Source: Paratrimastix pyriformis
Lineage: Eukaryota > Preaxostyla > Paratrimastigidae
Length of the DNA: 64,000 nt
Assembly (NCBI GenBank): GCA_027972325.1
Contig: JAPMOS010000028.1
Span: 62,001-126,000, forward strand
Direction: 5' to 3'
Positions within the stretch are counted from its first letter, which is position 1, and each line of letters opens with the position of its first letter. Shown one piece after another: positions 1 to 11,106 of this stretch. The translations under genes and the position numbers were made by a program. The notes below the pieces were generated by a model. It saw only the letters and a program-made list of their open reading frames with translations, did no database searches and was not told where the DNA came from.

Positions 1-1471
1 TTCCTGGCCCACCACGTGCTGCAGAACAGCGTGCAGGGCGGCACGCACGACTCGATCGAGGATGCCGTGACGGCCCTGGACCTGTTCCTGTACTACGAGG
101 CCTTCACCAGACCGCCCATCCCCCGCGGCCTCCCGCCCGCCGACGGGTCTGCCGCCCAGCAGCCCCAGCCCCAGCCGCAGCAGGGCGGGGCCGTCGTCAG
201 GCGGCCCATGCCCCAGGGCCCTGGGTGGCCACACGAGGCCGAGTGCGGACCGGCGGCCCCCCAGCCGGGCGACCTGGAGGCGCTGCTGGAGCACCTCTAC
301 GCGGTGGGCAAGCGGGACAACTGGCAGGTCATCGCACCCACGCCCAGCCCCAGTCCGCCCCCATCATCCCGGACGCCGCCCCCGGCTCGGACGCCCTCGC
401 CGCCCACGCCCCACTCGGCCAGCAGCAGCGCGGCATCGCCCACCCGGCCGAGCCGCTCGCCCGTGCCCCTCGAGGCCGCCGCCCCCATGGGCTCCATCCT
501 GGGCCCCGCCGCCCCCTTTATGCCGCCCCCCTCGCCGCCCCTCGCGCCACCCCCACCCCCACCACCCCACCACCCCCACCACCCCACCACCCCCACCGCC
601 GCCTCCTCCATCCCCGCCGCCGCCCGCCCCCCGCGACCGTCCCGGAGCCCCCGGGCGGGCTGGTGGACCCGTCGGTGCTGGTGGGCTGCTTCTCGGGGCC
701 GGCCTTCAGCGACCTCTCGGACGAGAGCTTCGACGGCGAGGCCGACGGGGACGGCCCCTCGGACGGGCTGGACCCCATCACCCGCAGCCTGCTGGCCCGC
801 CTGCTGGCCGCCCCGTCCCCGACCCCAGCCCCCACCACCCCGGCCCCGGCCCCGGCCCCCGCAGCCTCAGCTGCCTCCGCTGCCCGGCCGACGGGCAGCC
901 GCAGCCCCACGGGGAACGGGACCCGCTGGCGATCCTCCTCGGGCAGAGCGACCCGACCCTGCCCTCCCCACCAGCCCTCCCCGCCTCCTCCTCCTCCTCC
1001 TCCTCCTCCTCCTCGGCCGGCCGGCCAGCCCGCACCGGGGGCACCAACACGACAGACATCCCCGCCCCCTCCGGCTGGGGCAGCGCCGCCGCCAACCAGC
1101 AGCCCCGCACACAGCAGCAGCAGCAGCAGCAGCAGCCCAGCGGGGGCCGCTCCTCCAACCCGCGGGGCTCTGGCCGCCTGCCCTCGGGGCCCGGGCGCTC
1201 CCTCCACGGGGGCGGCTCGGCACCCGGCGGGCCGCGCAGCGCCCCGGCCCCCAGCGGCGGGCCCTACCCGGGGGGCCGCTCCTCGCGCCCCTCGGCAGGC
1301 CCACGGGCCGACGCCCGGGGCGGCTCCTCGGCGCGCCCTGCCCCCAGCCGGGCGGCCCCGCCCCCGCGGCAGTTCGTGTGGGACGAGAGCCCGTCCCCCT
1401 GGGGGCCCCAGTCCTGGGAGGACGACTGGTCGGCGGCCGCTCCCGCCCCGCCCGGCCGCTCCGCCCGATGA
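1..1471 (+). CDS. PAN2: PAN2 deadenylase catalytic subunit, C-terminal part (5' truncated by window)
   Basis: Poly(A)-specific ribonuclease subunit that shortens mRNA tails in the PAN2-PAN3 complex. The window opens inside the DEDD exonuclease domain: FLAHHVLQNSVQGGTHDSIE followed by DAVTALDLFLYYEAF matches the last PAN2 exonuclease motif (THDSIEDA.TAL.LY), and LEALLEHLYAVGKRDNWQV matches the helix that normally ends the family (LYEKGRKMDWKV). After that point ordinary PAN2 stops, but here the frame continues for about 340 residues rich in P, S and A. Likely introns are 639-709 (GTCCCG...TTCAG) and 815-864 or 815-870 (GTCCCC...AG); both lengths restore the frame. The tail holds an acidic stretch (DLSDESFDGEADGDG), a run of eight Q and a Trp-containing end (VWDESPSPWGPQSWEDDW). 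Stop TGA at 1469-1471. Identity is firm; the exact splicing of the tail is less so. Confidence 0.85.
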
Positions 1472-1822
1472 AGGGCCCCCCGCCTGCCCACGAGCGCATG
1501 TGTGAGTAATCCTCGGACCAGCCTAACAGGCTATTCACTGGATCAAGCAGTGTATGAATGGGGGGGGGGGGGGGGGAGGGGGGGGAGGAGGCGAGGTGGT
1601 CCGATAGCTGGACGGGGTATAACCGAGGTGGTGGTCGTATTATCGACATCACCAGTAATAGTCGTCGTAGTCGGAGGGGGCAGATGGGGTGGATGGGTGG
1701 GCGCGGCAAGGGCTGCGAGGCGATCCATTGCGCCCGGAAGCGCAATCGGCCGCCTCTCAGGGCCTGGCGGATGGCCATCAGCGGCCACGCGGCCCCGCAG
1801 CACCCGCCCGTTCCGCCACCGC
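1472..1822. other. Intergenic region between convergent genes
   Basis: Lies between the PAN2 stop and the stop of the minus-strand repeat protein. It contains a G-rich run around 1560-1590 and no reading frame with recognisable similarity. It probably holds the two 3' untranslated regions. Confidence 0.5.
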
Positions 1823-4301
1823 CTACAACTCCACCGACTCCAGCGCCTGGATGGCCATCGCCGCCACGCCATCATCATCGCAGGGGTCCGTCTGCCCGCC
1901 GTTCTGCGGCCCCTGGTCCCCGAGCAGCTCGTTTGGAAAGCGATTGAAGGGCGATTCCCGGGGGAGCCAAATGGGCGCAGTGTGGATCAGCGAACCCCCG
2001 CTCCCCGAGGCCGTTTCCGGGAGGTCGGGCGGTCCGTCGGCATCGCTCCTTGCTGCAGCAGGGGCATGGACCACTGGAGGGCCCCTACAAGGGGCACCGC
2101 CACCCGGCGCCCCGCCACCCGGCGCCCCGCCGTCGCCCGGTGCCCCGCCATCACCCGGTGGGCCTGGAGGCCGGTGGTCCGCCGGAGGACCACCAGGAGC
2201 CGCAGGAGGAGCCCCCCCACGGGCCTCAGGCAGAGGTGGGGCACCGGCCCCGAGGCCCCGCTGCTCGTGCCGAACAGCCCACACGCACCCAAAGGCCACA
2301 CGCCCAAAGCCCAAAGCGAACAGCCCACACATGCCCAAAGCCCAAAGCCGGGTTCATGATGGTCCAAGTGCCCTCGGGGAGGCATGCCCATGAGCGGGGG
2401 ACCACCCGAATGCCCATGAGCGGGGGACCACCTGAATGTCCATGAGTGGGGGACCACCTGAATGTGCGCTGGGCGGCAGGGTGGCCGACCTGCCAAATGG
2501 AGCCCCACACGCCCTGGGGCTGGGGATGCTCATGGGGCTGCTCCTGGGGCTGCTCATGGGGCTGCTCATGGGGCTGCTCATGGGGCTGCTCATGGGGCTG
2601 CTCCTGGGGCTGCTCCTGGGGCTGCTCCTGGGGCTGCTCCTGGGGCTGCTCCTGGGGCTGCTCCTGGGGCTGGGGCTGGGGCTGGGGCTGGGGCTGCTCA
2701 TGGGGCTGCTCCTGGGGCTGCTCATGGGGCTGCTCATGGGGCTGCTCATGGGGCTGCTCATGGGGCTGGGGCTGGGGCTTGGGCTGCTCCTGGGGCTGCT
2801 CCTGGGGCTGGGGCTGGGGCTGCTCATGGGGCTGCTCCTGGGGCTGCTCATGGGGCTGGGGCTGGGGCTGCTCATGGGGCTGGGGCTGCTCCTGGGGCTG
2901 CTCCTGGGGCTGGGGCTGGGGCTGGGGCTGGGGCTGCTCATGGGGCTGCTCATGGGGCTGCTCATGGGGCTGCTCATGGGGCTGCTCATGGGGCTGCTCA
3001 TGGGGCTGGGGCTGGGGCTTGGGCTGCTCCTGGGGCTGCTCCTGGGGCTGGGGCTGGGGCTGCTCATGGGGCTGCTCCTGGGGCTGCTCATGGGGCTGCT
3101 CATGGGGCTGCTCATGGGGCTGGGGCTGGGGCTGCTCATGGGGCTGGGGCTGCTCCTGGGGCTGCTCCTGGGGCTGCTCCTGGGGCTGGGGCTGGGGCTG
3201 CTCATGGGGCTGGGGCTGGGGCTGCTCATGGGGCTGCTCCTGGGGCTGCTCCTGGGGCTGCTCCTGGGGCTGCTCCTGGGGCTGCTCCTGGGGCTGCTCC
3301 TGGGGCTGGGGCTGGGGCTGGGGCTGGGGCTGCTCCTGGGGCTGCTCCTGGGGCTGCTCCTGGGGCTGGGGCTGGGGCTGGGGCTGGGGCTGCTCCTGGG
3401 GCTGCTCCTGGGGCTGCTCCTGGGGCTGCTCCTGGGGCTGCTCCTGGGGCTGCTCCTGGGGCTGCTCCTGGGGCTGGGGCTGGGGCTGGGGCTGGGGCTG
3501 CTCCTGGGGCTGCTCCTGGGGCTGCTCCTGGGGCTGGGGCTGGGGCTGGGGCTGGGGCTGCTCCTGGGGCTGCTCCTGGGGCTGCTCCTGGGGCTGCTCC
3601 TGGGGCTGCTCCTGGGGCTGGGGCTGGGGCTGGGGCTGGGGCTGCTCCTGGGGCTGGGGCTGCTCCTGGGGCTGCTCCTGGGGCTGGGGCTGCTCCTGGG
3701 GCTGGGGCTGGGGCTGGGGCTGGGGCTGCTCCTGGGGCTGCTCCTGGGGCTGCTCATGGGGCTGCTCCTGGGGCTGCTCCTGGGGCTGCTCCTGGGGCTG
3801 CTCCTGGGGCTGCTCCTGGGGCTGGGGCTGCTCCTGGGGCTGCTCCTGGGGCTGGGGCTGGGGCTGGGGGATTGCGGCCACGATGGGGGAGGGGGCGCAC
3901 AGGACGGGCGGGGCGTCCGGCGTGGGCTCGTCCGTGGACGTCGAGCTGCGAACCAGCAGAGCGGGGTCATGGAGGTCACCCCGCTGCCCCAGGAGCGGTG
4001 GGGGCGACAGACCGGACCCCGCAGCTCCCCAGCCCGCACAGCAGGCATTCCTCGACATCGGCACAAGTCTTGTGCCCTGCGGGTGCCAATCCGCGGCCCA
4101 TGCCGCAAAGATGAGCTGTGCCGGCATGGGAAAGTGTTGGAGCGGACCGCACTTGAAGCTGACGGGCTCGTCGACCAGGGGCCGCAGACACGCCATGCAG
4201 AGCCGCAGCAGCCGGATCACCATCCAGAAGAAACCGGCAGAGAGATGGATCCCTCCCTTTTTTCCTTGAGGCCGAACCAGTGGGTTCGCACCGCAATCCA
4301 C
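1823..4301 (-). CDS. Putative Q/P/E/H hexapeptide-repeat protein
   Basis: Not recognised. Reading leftward from an ATG at 4301, the frame gives a hydrophobic, Cys-rich start (FFWMVIRLLRLCMACLRPL) and then a probable intron near 3940-4015 ending TTCGCAG. It enters a very long run of QPQEQP/QPHEQP hexapeptides encoded by 2518-3869. The frame stays open to 2226. The most coding-like downstream frame then ends with GVAAMAIQALESVEL and a TAG at 1823, which implies at least one more intron near 2090-2250. All six frames are open in the repeat, so reading frame alone proves little. Support for this strand is the sensible glutamine/proline composition and the ordered C-terminal peptide. The start is uncertain, because a second frame over 3976-4296 is also open. 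The product could be a disordered scaffold or surface protein, or the locus may not be coding. Confidence 0.4.
2386..2463. repeat. 26-bp tandem repeat, three copies
   Basis: Three near-identical units of gcccatgagcgggggaccac plus six bases sit side by side with one to a few differences each. They lie next to the large minisatellite. Confidence 0.8.
2518..3869. repeat. 6/12-bp minisatellite, about 1.35 kb
   Basis: Built from GGGGCTGCTCCT, GGGGCTGCTCAT and the half unit GGGGCT. Blocks of these are themselves duplicated: the pattern at 2700-2880 recurs at 2940-3140, and one block recurs several times at 3240-3640. Unit length is a multiple of three and the units contain no stop in any frame, which explains why all six frames stay open. 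On the minus strand it encodes QPQEQP and QPHEQP. Confidence 0.97.
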
Positions 4302-4920
4302 GCAGTCGTCCTTCGCTGCGGTCGAAGGAATAATCGTCGGTGACTTTTTCTTCAGGTCATTTGAAACCTCTCTGTCAGCATACTCATCCTAATGTTCAGC
4401 GTGAGAATTCGATAACTGACTTTCAATCGACTCACAGACCCAAGTCGACGTGACATCCTTTTTCGAGACTGATTGTCTGTTCACGCCTTCTTCCGTGAAA
4501 AGTCGTCAACTTGGCGCTAAAACGTTTTAACAGACCGCCCATGCTCTTGGGGGAATTTTCGGATGGTTGACTTGAGAAGGCCTCGAATCGATCTTGGGGG
4601 ATCTCTGCCGACACCTTTAAAAACAATGTTCCATCGAGATGAAATCTCAATCGGTGAATTCATCAAACCTTGTTCTCTGGTGGTGATGGAGCGCCCATTC
4701 CGAAGGATTCGCCAGTCGTCGTTGCAAACACCCAAGACACCCGGCAAGTGAGACCGCTGTAAAGATGGCAGGTGGCTCCGATCGGGGTCTTTTGGCCAGA
4801 CGCTGAAACGTGAGCTGCTGCGATTCCCCACCCCTGACAGGTCTATATTCTCGATGTCCTCGATGTTCTCGATCATCCGATTTTCAGCCGAAATTCGGTC
4901 TCTGGTATCTGTTATTTGCA
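4302..4920. promoter_or_regulatory. AT-richer intergenic spacer, likely promoter of the repeat gene
   Basis: GC content drops sharply between the CLC stop and the start of the next minus-strand gene. It contains a near-palindromic AAAACGTTTTAA at about 4519-4530. Short open frames (4432-4650 and 4563-4751) show no recognisable similarity. Promoter role is inferred from position and composition. Confidence 0.4.
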
Positions 4921-6510
4921 TCAGCGATGAAGGAGTTCGGCGAACGAGTGGTAATGCAAGGGAGCCGGGGTGGGCGGTACCGGGGTCCCTGCCAGAGCCC
5001 GGGGGGTGCCGGCGTCGAGACTCCCCGGGCCAGGTGGACCTCGGGCGGGGATGTCGACCGACCGAGGGGAGGTGCCCGCGGGGGCCTCCGGCCTGGGGGC
5101 CGACGGCGAGGGGGTCGATGGGGCGGCCAGGACGGGCGTGATGCGCCGAGTGCGGGTGCGGACGGGCCCCAGGCCCTCGTTCTCCTCCCAGTCGTAGTTG
5201 GCGTCGAGGAAGGCGCCCCGGGCCTCGGCCTCCTCCCCGGCAGCCTCCTGGCGGCCCCCGGGCGACGGCGAGTGGGACGTCCGGTGGACGCCGCCCTGAG
5301 GCCGGCCGTGCGGGCGGCCGTGCAAGTGGCGCCCGTGGCTCGTCGAAGCCTGGGCCGGGGCCTGGGGGCTCGGCGAGCGGGCCTTGTGGGCCGAGGGCGG
5401 GGGCGGGGGCGGGGGCGGGGGCGGGGGGGGGAGAGGACTCCCTGGCGGCGGCCGCACCCGGGGGCGGGAATGGCTCCCCCCGGCTGGGCGAGGGCGCGGT
5501 CGGGCCGGCCGGTGGAGGGTGGCGGCACGGGGAGCCGGGTGGGTGGCCAGGGCGGGAGCGGCCAGGAGGCCCGGCAGGGACTGCGGGCTGGCCGCGGGGC
5601 TGCCCGAGGGGGCCGGCGGGGCGGGGGCCGGCTGCATGCGGGCAGCCAGCGGCAACTCGGCACCGGCGCCCAGGGGCCCCGTCCCAGGCAGCCCGAAGGA
5701 CCGTCCTGCACGACCCATGGGGGCGAGGCGGAGGATGTGCGATGGTGTGATGAGCAGCAGCATCCCGGCCGAGGGGCCGCCAGGGGGTGGGAGTCGAGAG
5801 CCCGCCAGGGGGTGGGAGTCGAGACGGCTGCGGCTGCGCGAGAGGGGCAGGACGGGGGGGGGGGGGGGGGGGGGGCAGGGCTGCAGACACGGCGCCGGGG
5901 GGCGGGGGGGCAGCCTGAGACTCGTCGTCGGCCAAGGCGGCCAGGGACCGCGGGGCGGGCAGCCCCACGTGGTGCACCTGCGCCCCGCCCGTCAGCGGCA
6001 GCCACAGCCCGGATGAGGTGGGGGACGCGTGAAGCGGGGCGGGCGAGGCTGTGGGGCAGGCGGTGGGTGGGCGAGGGCGTGCTGGAGAGGAGCGTGCGCT
6101 GCGTGCGGGGCGGCGGATGGACGGCTGGTGGCTGGTGGCTGGTGGCTGGTGGCGGACCCTGACGAGGTCCTCGGCGGTGACGGTGCCCACGAGGCGGCCG
6201 CCCTGGATCACCACAAGCGCCGACACGCTCAGCGTCTGGAAGATCTCGTACACTTGGTCCTGCGCACCCCCAACGGGCGGCGGGGAGAGGATGGGTCCAC
6301 CCACAGCCAGGCAGGCAGGCGCCCAGCCAGCCAGTCACCCAGAGACCCAGGGCGGGGCGGGGGCGGGGGCAGGGGCAGGGGCGGGGCGGGGCGGCGGACG
6401 AGGGGCGTGTCGGCGCCGATGCAGATGAGGGCCTTCTCGAGGCTGCCCTCCAGCCGGATGGGCTCGTCGGGGGCCGCCCCGCCTGGGCGTGCTCCTCGGC
6501 CCTGCCCAGC

Positions 6511-6541
<31 letters not shown>

Positions 6542-9500
6542 ACAAAGCGCCCCAGCCGTCAGCGACCCACCCGAGCCAGCGCACAGCCCCGACCCCCGGC
6601 CCCCGGCCCCGGCCCCGGCCCCGGCCCCGGCCCCGGCCCCGGCCCCCGGCCCCCGGTCCCGACCCCCGGCATCGGCCGGATGGGAGGGCGGGAGGCCGAG
6701 AGGCCAGGGCAACAGCATGGAGGGGCGTGGAGGGGCGGGGGGCCGCGAGCGGACAGGATGAGGAGGGCGGCCCGCTTGGCGATGCCTAGCAGGACGCCCG
6801 TGTGGGCGCTGGTGACGGGCAGGCACCAGGCGAAGTTGCCGTAGAGCAGCTCCCGCAGCCGGGCGGCCGTCAGGGGGCTCGGGATGGCCCGCAGGTCGGC
6901 CGACATCACCGCAGCCGCCGTCAGCAGCCGCGTCTGGGGCGGCGGGGCCGGGTGCACGTACGGCACGGCCCCCTGCGCCCCCACCAGCCACCCGCCCGCC
7001 CACCGCCCCGCACCCGATCGGGTCGGGCCGGCCCCAGGGACGAGGCTTGGCGGGCAGTGCAGGCAGTGCAGGCAGTGCAGGCAGTGCAGGCAGTGCAGGC
7101 AGTGCAGTGCAATGCAGGCAGTGCAGGCTTGGCGGGCAGTGCAGGCTGGCGCAGGGCGCAGGGCGGTGGCACATGGTGCGTGGGGTGCGTGAGGTGGTGC
7201 GTGGTGGGGTGCGGGCCTCCTCGTGTTGGAGCCTGTCGAGGGACGAGCCGCCGAAGAGGTCCATCAGGCCGCACGAGACGGTCGCGGCCAGCAGCAGGGG
7301 CGGCACCAGCAGCGGGCAGCGGGTCATCTCGGCCACCAGGACCACCCCACCAGCGGCAGCCGGGTCACCGCTGCCCATCCACCCACCCCACCAGCCCACC
7401 CCAGCCCACCCCAAAGGACCGTCGGTCGCACCACGGCTGAGCGCCACGGAGGCGGGGCCAAAGAGGGGCGGGGCCAAAGAGGGGCGGGGCCAAGAGGGGC
7501 GTGGCCAAAGAGGGGGCGCGGGGGCGGGGCGGACCGGTGAAGAGGGAGCATGCCCCCATGGCCGCGAAGAGGAAGGGCTGTGCCGAGGCCTCCTCGTAGA
7601 AGGGCAGCCGCCCGTCTGTCGACCCGCCCCCCAGGCCGCCAGGCCCGGAGAAGGGGGGGGGGGGGGGGGGGTGAAGGTGAGGGTGCCGACGGGCCCGCGG
7701 GCCCCGGCCCGCAGGCGCAGGGCGGGGGCGGGGCGCGGACCGTCGGGGAAGAAGAGGCGGGTGCCCCAGGCGAGGTGGCCGTCGATGGCCAGGTAGCCGA
7801 AGAGCCGCCCGAAGGCCGCCCCCAGCAGCAGCAGCGGCACCTGGCAGGACCCACCCAGCAGCGAGGCCACCCCACGGGCACGGGGCGGATCGGGCGGATC
7901 GGGCGGATGGGCGGATGGGCGGATGGGCGGATGGGCGGATGGGCGGATGGGCGGATGGAGGCTGTGCGCTCTGTGCGGACCAGGCAGCCGCCGGGTGTTG
8001 GGGGGCCGTAGGCGAGGGTGGACAGGCCCAGCTGGGCCACCACGTACAGGCTCAGGTTGGTGTACGACATCCTGCCCGCCCCCAGGGAGGGAGGGAAAGG
8101 AGGCTCATCAGCTTGGCGTACGACACCCTGCCCGCCTCGCCCGCGGATTCAGGAAAAGCGGCTCATCAGGTTGGCAGCTCGCCACGCCCACAGGCCACAG
8201 GCCCCGCTGCCCACCAGCCGCCGCGGGGGAACGAGGGCCCCAAAGGAGATAGGGGGACAGGGGAGGGGGACAGGGGGACAGGGGGACATGGAGACAGGAC
8301 AGGGGCAGGGGAGCAGGGGGTGCGGGGCGGACTGGGAGGAGCGGGCCCGCTGGGGGTCATCGATGCCGAAGAGGTCCGTCAGGGCGTACTGGGCGCTCTC
8401 GAACAGGAACGGGATGAACCTGCAGCCCCCCGTCCCGCAGCCCCACAGCCGCCATGGGGATGAGATGGTGCCGGCCTCCGGGGACGCCAGCGCGGGGGGC
8501 GGGGGATGCTGGGGCGTGGGGCAGTGTCGTGGGCGGACCACGAGGGGATGGCCGTGAGGCCGGCCAGGACGGGCAGCTGGAACCAGCAGTTCTCGTCGAA
8601 GACCAGCCGCCGCAGCCGCTGCGCCCAGTAGGCGGCCAGCCCGAAGAGCCAGCCCAGCAGCGCCCCCAGCACCCCCAGCGCCACGCACAGGCCCAGCTCG
8701 GGCCACGACCACAGCCCCGACACTGCACAGGCACAGGCACGCAGGCACAGGCCAACCGCCAACCGCCAGCCGCCAGCCGACCACCCAGCACCCAGCACCC
8801 AGCACCCAGCACCCAGCACCCAGCACCCAGCACCCAGCACCCAGCACCCAGCACCCAGCACCCAGCACCCAGCACCCAGCACCCAGCACCAGGGCAGAGC
8901 CGGTCCGGTGGGCGGCCAGCCAGCGAGTCCCGAGATGGAGCCAGGGATGGAGGGAGCCAGGGGTGGGGCAGTGGGGGGTGCCACTGGGGGGGAGGGCCGC
9001 TGGGTGCGGGGGGGCGCGGACTGGGGACGGGCTGTGCGAGGGAGGACACGCCGAAAGCGCCCGTCCAGTCGGGGTCCATGAGCCCCGTCAGGGCGAAGGC
9101 CGTCACCAGGCTCACCGCCACCCCCCAGAAGAACCGCAGCGAGTCTCTGCGACCCACACGCCGCCCCCCCACACGCCAGGCCGTGGCACCGGATGAGAAT
9201 GGACGTGACAGGTGTTGGGGGGCAGGCCGCTTGGGCAGGGGCGCCGGGTGGGAGTGGCGGCGGACCTGAGGGCGAGCCTGCGGCCGGCGAGCTCCTCGAA
9301 GACGAAGAGCACCCCCGCCAGGGGCGCCCCGAAGCAGGCCGTGGCCCCGCAGGCGCACCTGCAGCCGCCCCACAAGCGCCCCCCCACCGTCAGGCCAGCC
9401 GCCCACCGCCCACCGCCAGGCCAGCCGCCCGACCATCGGAGGGCCCAAGCGGGCGGGCCGGGCATGGAGGTGGGGAGAGGGGGGGGGGGCACGGACCCGA

Positions 9501-11106
9501 CGAGGACGTACTGGCGGAGGCTCTGCTCGCCGGGGCCGCCCAGGGCCCGCCCGATGTAGCGGCCCACCGTCCCTGCGGCCCAGGCAGCGGCAGGGGCAGC
9601 GGCGAGGACGATCGTGGTGGTGTGAGTGCCCCTGATATGCGGGCTTTGCCTCGCGTGGGCGGAGGGATGGCGGGGGTGCGGACCGCCCGCGACGATGAGG
9701 ACGGTCTCCTTGTCCACCTTGACGCCGCCCCCCACGATCAGGGCCGTCGCTGCGAGCACCCCCAGCGCCCAGCCCGCCCAGCCGCAGCCCGCACCCCGTG
9801 GCCGCAGATCAAACGGGGCATCCGCGGTGCGGCGCCCGTGGGCGTGGCGTGGCGTGGCGTGGCGTGGCGTGGCGTGGCGTGGCGTGGCGTGGCGTGGCGT
9901 GGCGTGGCGTGGCGTGGCGTGGCGGGACGTTGGCGTGGCGTGGCGGGGCGGGGCGGGGCGGGGCGGGACGTGGCGGGACGGACCGAGGAGTCGCACCGCC
10001 AGGGCGAGCAGGCCTGCCCGGCCCTCGAACGCCCGCCGCAGCCGGAGCACGTCATGGCTGTAGGAGATGCCCTCGAAGGCCCCCGTCCCGTCGGCGGGGG
10101 CGGCCTCGCCCGGGGCCGGGCCGGAGGGGCCCTCGGCGGGGGCGGCCAGGAGGGGCACCTTGGGGTCGAGCAGGTCCGACCCGACGCCGAAGGCCCCGCC
10201 CCCGTCGGGGGCTGTGGGCTCCCCGTTAAGGCTCAGGGCGGCCCCGCCGGTGGGGACGGCCCCCGGCTGGGTGGGGGCCCCCTTCCGGCGCCGCTTCTTG
10301 TCCTTGCCGTCCTTGCCGTCCTTCTCCTTATCCTTGCCGTCCTTCTCCTTCCGGCTCCGGGCCGCGCCCCGCTGGGCCATCTTCCGGCTCCACAGGCTGC
10401 CCGGGCCCGCCAGGGCCCCCGTGTGGAAGCGGTCGCGTGAGCCGCGGATGACGTCGAGGCGGGCAGTGGGGGGGCGCGGCGGGGGTGCAACGGCGGACCT
10501 GGTGGTGTAGCGGGCGGCCCGCTCGGGGAGGCGGTGGTTCTCGTAGCCGGCCACGTAGGCCTTCAGGGGCGGCAGGGCCGGGCCGGCGGCTTCCATCGAG
10601 AGGAACTGGATCAGCGCCCCCGCCACGAAGCTGCCCCCGCCCCCCAACAATGAGAGGGATCAGCGCCCCCGCCACGAACCCCCGCACGCACGGGCCCAAC
10701 GGGCGGGACCGCTCCTCCTTCTCGCGACCCGCCTTTCTCATGGTTCTCTCTACACCAGACATGACGCTCCCAAAGGGGGCGAGCGGCGATGCAGGGCAGA
10801 CCTGGTGAGCATGGCGAAGGTGACCCAAGTGATCATCGCGTAAGCGGTGGGGAACCCGTAACTTTGCAGGACCGTGGACATCTGGGTACGGAAATACGCC
10901 ACCCTATAGACACACCAATGACAAGGTCAGAAAGGGCGCCGCCGCGGGGTCCGCTGACCGGTTGGAGAGCCACGAGATGGAGACCACAAGGAGCGCGGTC
11001 ACGAGGCCGATCAAAAAATCAATAGAAAAAAATTTAAAGCTATTGTGGTATGAATTTGCATAGAACCACCGCGCAGAAGAGCAGCAGACATTTGGATTAC
11101 AAAAAA
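4921..11106 (-). CDS. CLC family chloride channel or Cl-/H+ exchanger with C-terminal CBS domains
   Basis: Membrane chloride transporter in many exons. In order on the minus strand: a helix B-like segment ([20 protein letters not shown], about 10.98-11.03 kb); [10 protein letters not shown] at 10553-10585 where the family has GSGIPE; a Lys/Asp-rich loop; [12 protein letters not shown] at 9691-9727 where the family has [21 protein letters not shown] near 9.3 kb, with the acidic pair expected at the internal proton-site glutamate; [50 protein letters not shown] near 7.8 kb; and [16 protein letters not shown] near 7.3 kb. Two CBS modules follow (around 6.79-6.95 kb, and 6.15-6.45 kb ending [20 protein letters not shown]), then a long proline-rich tail with stop TGA at 4921. 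Introns begin GTCCGC and are full of microsatellites. The first exon is not resolved: the frame around helix B needs an upstream exon somewhere in 11.05-11.7 kb. Organelle versus plasma membrane location cannot be told. Confidence 0.85.
7053..7130. repeat. 9-bp tandem repeat in CLC intron
   Basis: Repeats of GCAGTGCAG, about eight copies, inside an intron of the CLC gene. Confidence 0.9.
7884..7958. repeat. 8-bp tandem repeat (GGGCGGAT) in CLC intron
   Basis: Consecutive GGGCGGAT units between the exon ending in LSTLAYGPP and the exon carrying GAAFGRLFG. Confidence 0.9.
8783..8888. repeat. 7-bp tandem repeat (ACCCAGC) in CLC intron
   Basis: About 15 perfect ACCCAGC copies. On the gene strand it reads GCTGGGT and lies in an intron after the exon with the [15 protein letters not shown] segment. 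Confidence 0.92.
9838..9923. repeat. 5-bp tandem repeat (GTGGC) in CLC intron
   Basis: Around 16-17 uninterrupted GTGGC units, followed by a decayed GGGGC stretch up to about 9970. It lies in an intron of the CLC gene. Confidence 0.93.

Noticed and set aside
2436-4343. Plus-strand 635-residue frame of LLLGLLMGLGLGL, which looks like a huge hydrophobic protein
   Set aside because: It is the antisense translation of the QPQEQP minisatellite; every frame is open because the unit is stop-free and a multiple of three.
8783-8888. Regularly spaced short repeats as a CRISPR array
   Set aside because: Units are contiguous 7-mers with no spacers, inside a eukaryotic intron.
10789-11025. Plus-strand 78-residue frame
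   Set aside because: Antisense of the exon encoding the helix B region of the CLC gene; no similarity of its own.
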